A stretch of DNA of 42,477 bases from Phyllobacteriaceae bacterium (GTDB lineage: Bacteria; Pseudomonadota; Alphaproteobacteria; Rhizobiales; Devosiaceae). The stretch spans positions 1 to 42,477 of the forward strand of contig JAAZLP010000238.1 in NCBI GenBank assembly GCA_012799265.1, written 5' to 3'. Shown piece by piece: positions 37,822 through 42,477 of this stretch (the first letter of the stretch is position 1; every line of letters starts with the position of its first letter). Under the pieces are notes generated by a model, which saw nothing but the letters and a program-made list of their open reading frames with translations, was not told where the DNA came from and made no database searches. A program made the translations under genes and the position numbers.

Positions 37822-38541
37822 CTAGATTTTTGTGTCCGGCTTTTGCAGGAACGCGAAAATGTTGCCGGAAAGCGGGGCAGGGAGGAGGCGGTGGGTGGTG
37901 TCGAGGAGTGTGTGGAGGAGGGGACTGCCGAAGGTATAGGCGGGGGTGGTGCGGAAGATGAAGGAGCGGTTGGTCCAGCCCGGGAAGGCGCGGCGGAGGG
38001 CGCGGAGCGTGTTGAGGCGGTAGTGCTTGGGGAAGATGTCGATGTCTTTCCGATCCGGCTGGGCGCGGTGGAGGAGATGATCGCCGAGGCGGCCCTTGAA
38101 AAGGGTGGCGGCAATTGACGCGTAGTGGAGGCGATGCGGCGTGCGGGCGCAGAGCCAGCCGCCGGGTTTGATGATGCGCGTCATTTCGCGGCGGAAGGCG
38201 TCGACGTCGCTGATATGTTCGAGGACGAAGTCGCAGAGGACGACATCGGCTGAATTGTCGGCGACCGGGACCATGCCGTGCTCGATGAGGGCGGTGCGGT
38301 CGGCGGAGCGGTTGGTGAGGACGGCGGGGTCGATGTCGACGGCGATGACCTGTTTGAACCGGCCGCGGAGGTGGCGGATGGATTTTCGGGTGGCGCAGAT
38401 GTTGTCCTCAAACCAGCTAGCGCGGCCGGCGCCGAAATCGATGAGGGTGGCATCGCTGTCTGCAAGACTGCCGACGCGCAGGTAAAAGTCTATTGTTCCG
38501 TCACTGGGCGTAAATCCTCCGAACTGGATATTGTTCGTCAT
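37822..38541 (-). CDS. Class I SAM-dependent methyltransferase
   Basis: LIDFGAGRASWFED, VIAVDIDPAVL, DVVLCDFVLEHISDVDAFRREMTRIIKPGGWL. Confidence 0.9.
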   Translation of the reverse strand: MTNNIQFGGFTPSDGTIDFYLRVGSLADSDATLIDFGAGRASWFEDNICATRKSIRHLRGRFKQVIAVDIDPAVLTNRSADRTALIEHGMVPVADNSADVVLCDFVLEHISDVDAFRREMTRIIKPGGWLCARTPHRLHYASIAATLFKGRLGDHLLHRAQPDRKDIDIFPKHYRLNTLRALRRAFPGWTNRSFIFRTTPAYTFGSPLLHTLLDTTHRLLPAPLSGNIFAFLQKPDTKI

Positions 38542-38651
38542 CGGGTGGCTCGGCTCTTCGACTGCGCCAAATGGCAGTCCATTTGTCTTGTTTTTGTGGT
38601 CCTTCTTCTGTTGTTTTACAAGAATATTGCAAAAAAGGGCGAGGGTGCGGG

Positions 38652-38876
38652 ATGGGGCAGGACGGGAAGACTGGCCGGCTGGAGATGTCGGTCTGGTACA
38701 ATGAGGAGACCGGCCATATTCATCTGGCGGTGCCGGGAAGTGCGGATTTCATCACCACGGTCAATGGGGAGGCCGCGAGCAAGCGCGGGCATCCTCATCT
38801 CTATCGCAAGCTGGCGCGCGCCCTCAGGGAGCAGGGCAGGCCGGCGCCGGATGTGGGGGTGATCGAGGCCGACTAG
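38652..38876 (+). CDS. Small hypothetical protein (74 aa)
   Basis: MGQDGKTGRLEMSVWYNEETGHIHLAVPGSADFITTVNGEAASKRGHPHLYRKLARALREQGRPAPD; ATG at 38652. Confidence 0.65.
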   Translation: MGQDGKTGRLEMSVWYNEETGHIHLAVPGSADFITTVNGEAASKRGHPHLYRKLARALREQGRPAPDVGVIEAD

Positions 38877-38963
38877 CGCGGCAATTATCTGGAGGCAGCG
38901 CCACAAAATTTGACAAAACTCGGAACCATGTTGCCTTTCGCGGGTTACACGTGACGCCTTTGT

Positions 38964-40937
38964 ATGCCCGAGAGAACCATTTCAATGGACGATGATGTAC
39001 GTTCGCCGGACTCCGAAGATAAACGGTTCCGGGTTTTGGTGGAGGCGATCACCGACTACGCAATCTTCCTGTTGGACCCGGAAGGCAGGGTGACGACATG
39101 GAATGCCGGGGCTGAGCGGATCACGGGCTATGGAGCAGCCGAGATCATTGGCGCCAATTTCTCCCGTTTTTATACCAATGAAGCCCGCTCCAGCGGAGCA
39201 CCTTGTCGGGCCCTGGAAGAGGCTGCGCGCTCGGGACGATTTGAGGCTGAGGACTGGCGTGTGCGCAAGGATGGCACGCCGTTCTGGACCCATGTGATCA
39301 TCGATGCGGTGCGTGACCCCGAAGGCAAACTGATCGGCTATGCCAAGGTAACGCGTGACCTCAGCGAGAAGAACCGGGCCGAGGCGGTGCTTGCCGACAC
39401 CGAGGAGCAGTTCCGGCGGCTGGTGCTCAATGTCGTCGACTACGCTATCTATATGCTCAGCCCCACCGGGCATGTGTCGAGCTGGAATATGGGGGCGGAG
39501 CGGATCAAGGGCTATTCCTCCGAGGAAATTGTCGGCCAGCATTTTTCGCGCTTTTATCCCCCCGAGGATCAGGCGCGCGGCGCGCCGCAGCACAATCTGC
39601 AGCTGGCGCTCGAGAACGGGCATTTCCAGGCCGAAGGCTGGCGCGTGCGCAAGGACGGGTCGCGCTTCTGGGCCAGTGTCGTCATTGACGCCATCCGCGA
39701 TGACCGGGGCGAATTACTCGGCTTTGCCAAGATCACCCGCGACGTGACAGAGCGGCTTGAACAGCAGCAGCGGCTTGATCGGGCGCGCGAGGAACTGTTT
39801 CAGGCCCAGAAGGTGGAGGCCATCGGCCAGCTTACCGGCGGGGTGGCACATGACTTTAACAATCTCCTCATGGTGGTCCTGAGCAGCCTTGACGCGCTGG
39901 GACGGCGCGCAGCGCTGGAAGACCGCGACCGCAGGCTCCTCGACAATGCCATACAGGCGGCGCAGCGCGGCTCGCAGCTCACCCAGCGCATGCTGGCCTT
40001 TGCCCGCAAGCAGGAGCTGGAGCAGATGCCGGTGGACCTGCCCGAGCTGGTGCGAGGGATGAGCGAATTGCTGTCGCGAACCCTGGGCCCGGAGATCATG
40101 ATCGAGACGCGCTTTCCGATCAGCCTGCCGCAGGTTTTGGCCGACCCAAATCAGATCGATTCCGCGCTGCTGAACCTCGCGGTCAATGCCCGCGATGCCA
40201 TGCCCCAGGGTGGGCCGCTGGTGATCTCGGCGCGGGAAGTCGATCAGGGGCCGGGCAACGCTCAAAATCTCAAGCCGGGTCGCTATGTGTGCCTCGCCGT
40301 CGAGGACCGGGGCGAAGGCATGGATGCGGAAACGGCGGCCAGGGCCACGGACCCGTTCTTTACCACCAAGGGGATCGGCAAGGGCACGGGGCTCGGCCTC
40401 TCCATGGTGCAGGGCATTGCCGAGCAGTCGGGCGGGCGGTTCATTCTCAAAAGCCGGAAGGGCGAAGGCACGACAGCTGAAATCTGGCTGCCGGTGGTCG
40501 ATGCCAAGGCACGGGCAGCGACGGAAACGGTGCAGCCGATTTTCCCCGAACCAATTCCAGCCGAAGAACGGCCGATGAAGGTGTTGGCCGTCGATGACGA
40601 CGCACTGGTGCTGCTCAATACGGCGATGATGCTCGAAGATCTCGGCCATGCCGTGCTGGAGGCCACGTCGGGCGACCAGGCGCTGCAACTGCTCGAGGCC
40701 CATCCCGATATCAATCTGGTCATCACTGATCAGGCGATGCCGCGGATGACAGGGCTGGAGCTGGCCGCCGAGATCGGCGAACGGCGACCGGGTCTGCCGG
40801 TGATCCTCGCCAGTGGCTATGCCGATATCGAAGAAGCACGTCTGTTGAAACTGCCGCGGCTGGCCAAGCCCTTTGGCCAGCACGATCTGCAGCGGGTGAT
40901 CGCGCGGGTCAGCGAGACCGAGGGCAGCGCTGCCTGA
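38964..40937 (+). CDS. PAS-PAS-HisKA-HATPase-REC hybrid histidine kinase
   Basis: Two similar PAS domains; LTGGVAHDFNNLL H-box; N/G boxes; C-terminal receiver (VDDDALVLLNTAMMLEDLG...LVITDQAMPRMTG). Confidence 0.95.
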   Translation: MPERTISMDDDVRSPDSEDKRFRVLVEAITDYAIFLLDPEGRVTTWNAGAERITGYGAAEIIGANFSRFYTNEARSSGAPCRALEEAARSGRFEAEDWRVRKDGTPFWTHVIIDAVRDPEGKLIGYAKVTRDLSEKNRAEAVLADTEEQFRRLVLNVVDYAIYMLSPTGHVSSWNMGAERIKGYSSEEIVGQHFSRFYPPEDQARGAPQHNLQLALENGHFQAEGWRVRKDGSRFWASVVIDAIRDDRGELLGFAKITRDVTERLEQQQRLDRAREELFQAQKVEAIGQLTGGVAHDFNNLLMVVLSSLDALGRRAALEDRDRRLLDNAIQAAQRGSQLTQRMLAFARKQELEQMPVDLPELVRGMSELLSRTLGPEIMIETRFPISLPQVLADPNQIDSALLNLAVNARDAMPQGGPLVISAREVDQGPGNAQNLKPGRYVCLAVEDRGEGMDAETAARATDPFFTTKGIGKGTGLGLSMVQGIAEQSGGRFILKSRKGEGTTAEIWLPVVDAKARAATETVQPIFPEPIPAEERPMKVLAVDDDALVLLNTAMMLEDLGHAVLEATSGDQALQLLEAHPDINLVITDQAMPRMTGLELAAEIGERRPGLPVILASGYADIEEARLLKLPRLAKPFGQHDLQRVIARVSETEGSAA

Positions 40938-40940
40938 GGC

Positions 40941-41555
40941 CTACCACATCGTGGCCCTGGCCCGCTCCGGCCATGCCTTGTCATAGGCGTCGCCGCCGAC
41001 TTCGTTTGCCGTCATGCGGGCGAGGATTTCGCCGGGCGTGGGTAGGGTTGCCGGATCGACGTGACGCGCGGGGTTCCAGAGCTCGGACCGGATGATGGCA
41101 CGGGCGCACTGGAAATAGAGCTCGTCGATTTCGAGGACGATCACCGTGCGCGGGGCTTTTTCCTCGACGGCGAAACTTTCGAGCAGGGCAGGATCGACCG
41201 AGAGATGGGCGCGGCCATTGACGCGCATAGTCGTACCCGAGCCGGGGATGAGGAAGAGGAAGGCGCAGCGCGGGTCGCGGACGATATTGCGCAGGCTATC
41301 GATGCGGTTATTGCCCTTGCGGTCCGGCATCATCAGCGTTTTCTCGTCATGCACGCGGACAAAGCCCGGCTTGTCGCCGCGCGGGGAGCAATCAATGTCT
41401 TCTGGGCCAATGGTGGCGAGGGCGCAGAAGGGGCTGGCTTCGATGAGGCGCCGATAGTCGTCGGTCATGGTTTTCGCGACCTTGACCATGGAGGCTGGGG
41501 CGGGCGCAGGCTGATAGAGCGCTTCGAGCTGGGCGAGGTCGGTGATTTTGTGCAT
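40941..41555 (-). CDS. Pyridoxamine 5'-phosphate oxidase-related flavin-binding family protein
   Basis: FCALATIGPEDIDCSPRGDKPGFVRVHDEKTLMMPDRKGNNRIDSLRNIV; true start ATG at 41555, the longer ORF runs antisense through msrB. Confidence 0.9.
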   Translation of the reverse strand: MHKITDLAQLEALYQPAPAPASMVKVAKTMTDDYRRLIEASPFCALATIGPEDIDCSPRGDKPGFVRVHDEKTLMMPDRKGNNRIDSLRNIVRDPRCAFLFLIPGSGTTMRVNGRAHLSVDPALLESFAVEEKAPRTVIVLEIDELYFQCARAIIRSELWNPARHVDPATLPTPGEILARMTANEVGGDAYDKAWPERARATMW

Positions 41556-41654
41556 CGGGGCTTCCGTCGTGGTGACGTGATGAAACGTGCGCTCGTCTTG
41601 TGCGGTAACTATGCCTATATGTGAGCCGAAGAACAGCTTGATTGGAGATGTGCC

Positions 41655-42059
41655 ATGGACGCCCATGCCTATCCCGTGACCCGTACCGACGAAGAATGGC
41701 GCCAGCTTTTGACGCCCGAGCAATATCAGGTCATGCGCCAGCATGGCACTGAACGCCCCGGCAGCTGCGCGCTGCTGCATGAAAAGCGGCAGGGCACCTT
41801 TTCCTGCGCTGGCTGCGATACGCCGCTTTTCGCCTCGACGCTGAAATTTGAAAGCGGCACCGGCTGGCCGAGCTTCAATGACCCGATCCCGGGTTCGGTG
41901 GCGACGACCGAAGACCGGTCCTATGGCATGGTGCGCACGGAAGTGCATTGTGCGACGTGCGGGAGCCATCTTGGGCATGTGTTTCCGGACGGTCCGCCGC
42001 CGACGGGGCTGCGCTATTGTATCAATGGCGTGGCGCTGAATTTCGAGGCGGCGGAATAG
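41655..42059 (+). CDS. msrB: Peptide-methionine (R)-S-oxide reductase MsrB
   Basis: [49 protein letters not shown]. Confidence 0.97.
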   Translation: MDAHAYPVTRTDEEWRQLLTPEQYQVMRQHGTERPGSCALLHEKRQGTFSCAGCDTPLFASTLKFESGTGWPSFNDPIPGSVATTEDRSYGMVRTEVHCATCGSHLGHVFPDGPPPTGLRYCINGVALNFEAAE

Positions 42060-42088
42060 CGGCGCTGAACGGTTCCCAACACGATCTT

Positions 42089-42113
42089 CACCCTCGGACT
42101 TGATCCGGGGGTG
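42089..42113. repeat. REP-like palindrome, may also terminate msrB
   Basis: CACCCTCGGACTTGATCCGGGGGTG followed by TTTTGTTTT. Confidence 0.6.
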
Positions 42114-42143
42114 TTTTGTTTTCTGGGGTAAGCAAGTGCAGAG

Positions 42144-42164
42144 CCCTCGGCTCAAGGCCGAGGG
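42144..42164. repeat. REP-like palindrome CCCTCGGC-TCAAG-GCCGAGGG
   Basis: 8-bp perfect arms; flanking GTGCAGAG...TCAAG repeated near 42389. Confidence 0.65.
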
Positions 42165-42216
42165 TGACGGCCGGTGGGGGTGGAGGCAATAAGCCCACGG
42201 CTCCTCATCGTGTGAT

Positions 42217-42364
42217 CACCCCCTCCTAGCTTCGCTAAGGCCCGTTGGGCCTAAGCTTCGCTTCGCCACTCGAGCATAGCTCTCGTGGCCTCCTCACCTA
42301 AGTTCGCTCCACCGGAGCGAACTTGCCTGCGGCACGGATCGGAGCCCCATAAGAGGGGAGGTGC
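42217..42364. repeat. Multi-hairpin intergenic repeat element with imperfect terminal inverted repeats
   Basis: CACCCCCTCCT ... AGAGGGGAGGTG ends; internal stems at 42234-42256 and perfect 11-bp stem AAGTTCGCTCC-ACC-GGAGCGAACTT at 42300-42324. Confidence 0.55.
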
Positions 42365-42477
42365 GCCCGCACATGGGCCGGTGCCAAAAGTACAGAGCCC
42401 TCGGGTCAAGCCCACTGGTGTCCGGTTTAGCTTTTCTCGAGGTTCAGGGCGAACTGTCGTGGGTCTGATTTTGGCCT

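Noticed and set aside
39714-40883. 389-aa minus-strand ORF
   Set aside because: Antisense to the hybrid histidine kinase.
41556-42155. N-terminal extension of the minus-strand flavin-binding ORF
   Set aside because: Runs antisense through msrB; family homology begins at ATG 41555.

Overview
This 42.5 kb window is GC-rich chromosomal DNA. The gene content (cpdR beside an N-formylglutamate amidohydrolase, alphaproteobacterial codon and promoter style) suggests Hyphomicrobiales, possibly Devosia-like; that placement is inference. I found no prophage, transposase, CRISPR array or defence island. Most of it is metabolic: nadA and nadB (separated), eda, modAB without modC, lldD, a sugar-acid catabolic cluster (FAH hydrolase, FucU/RbsD, GntR, UxaA), a TRAP transporter, gltBD, hpt, hsp20, hisN, cpdR and msrB. 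There is also an ECF sigma/anti-sigma operon, a diguanylate cyclase, a hybrid histidine kinase, an orphan TadE/TadE/TadG trio and three tRNAs (initiator Met, Val-GAC, Val-CAC). The most interesting signals are non-coding. (1) A palindrome CTAACATGTTAG occurs exactly three times, each in a promoter region: lldD, the FAH hydrolase, and the gntR/uxaA divergent region. It defines a candidate GntR regulon linking a fuconate-like pathway to L-lactate oxidation, and gntR itself appears leaderless. (2) The nadB leader has two perfect hairpins, one covering the Shine-Dalgarno. (3) A ROSE-like RNA-thermometer hairpin with a bulged G covers the hsp20 ribosome-binding site. (4) A candidate sRNA or small-ORF transcript lies at 31.41-31.53 kb, preceded by an exact tandem 11-mer and ended by a strong terminator. 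(5) An AT-rich gltB upstream region carries repeated AATAGGA/TCCTATT motifs. (6) A multi-hairpin intergenic repeat element sits at the right edge. All calls are from reading the sequence; no database search was run.
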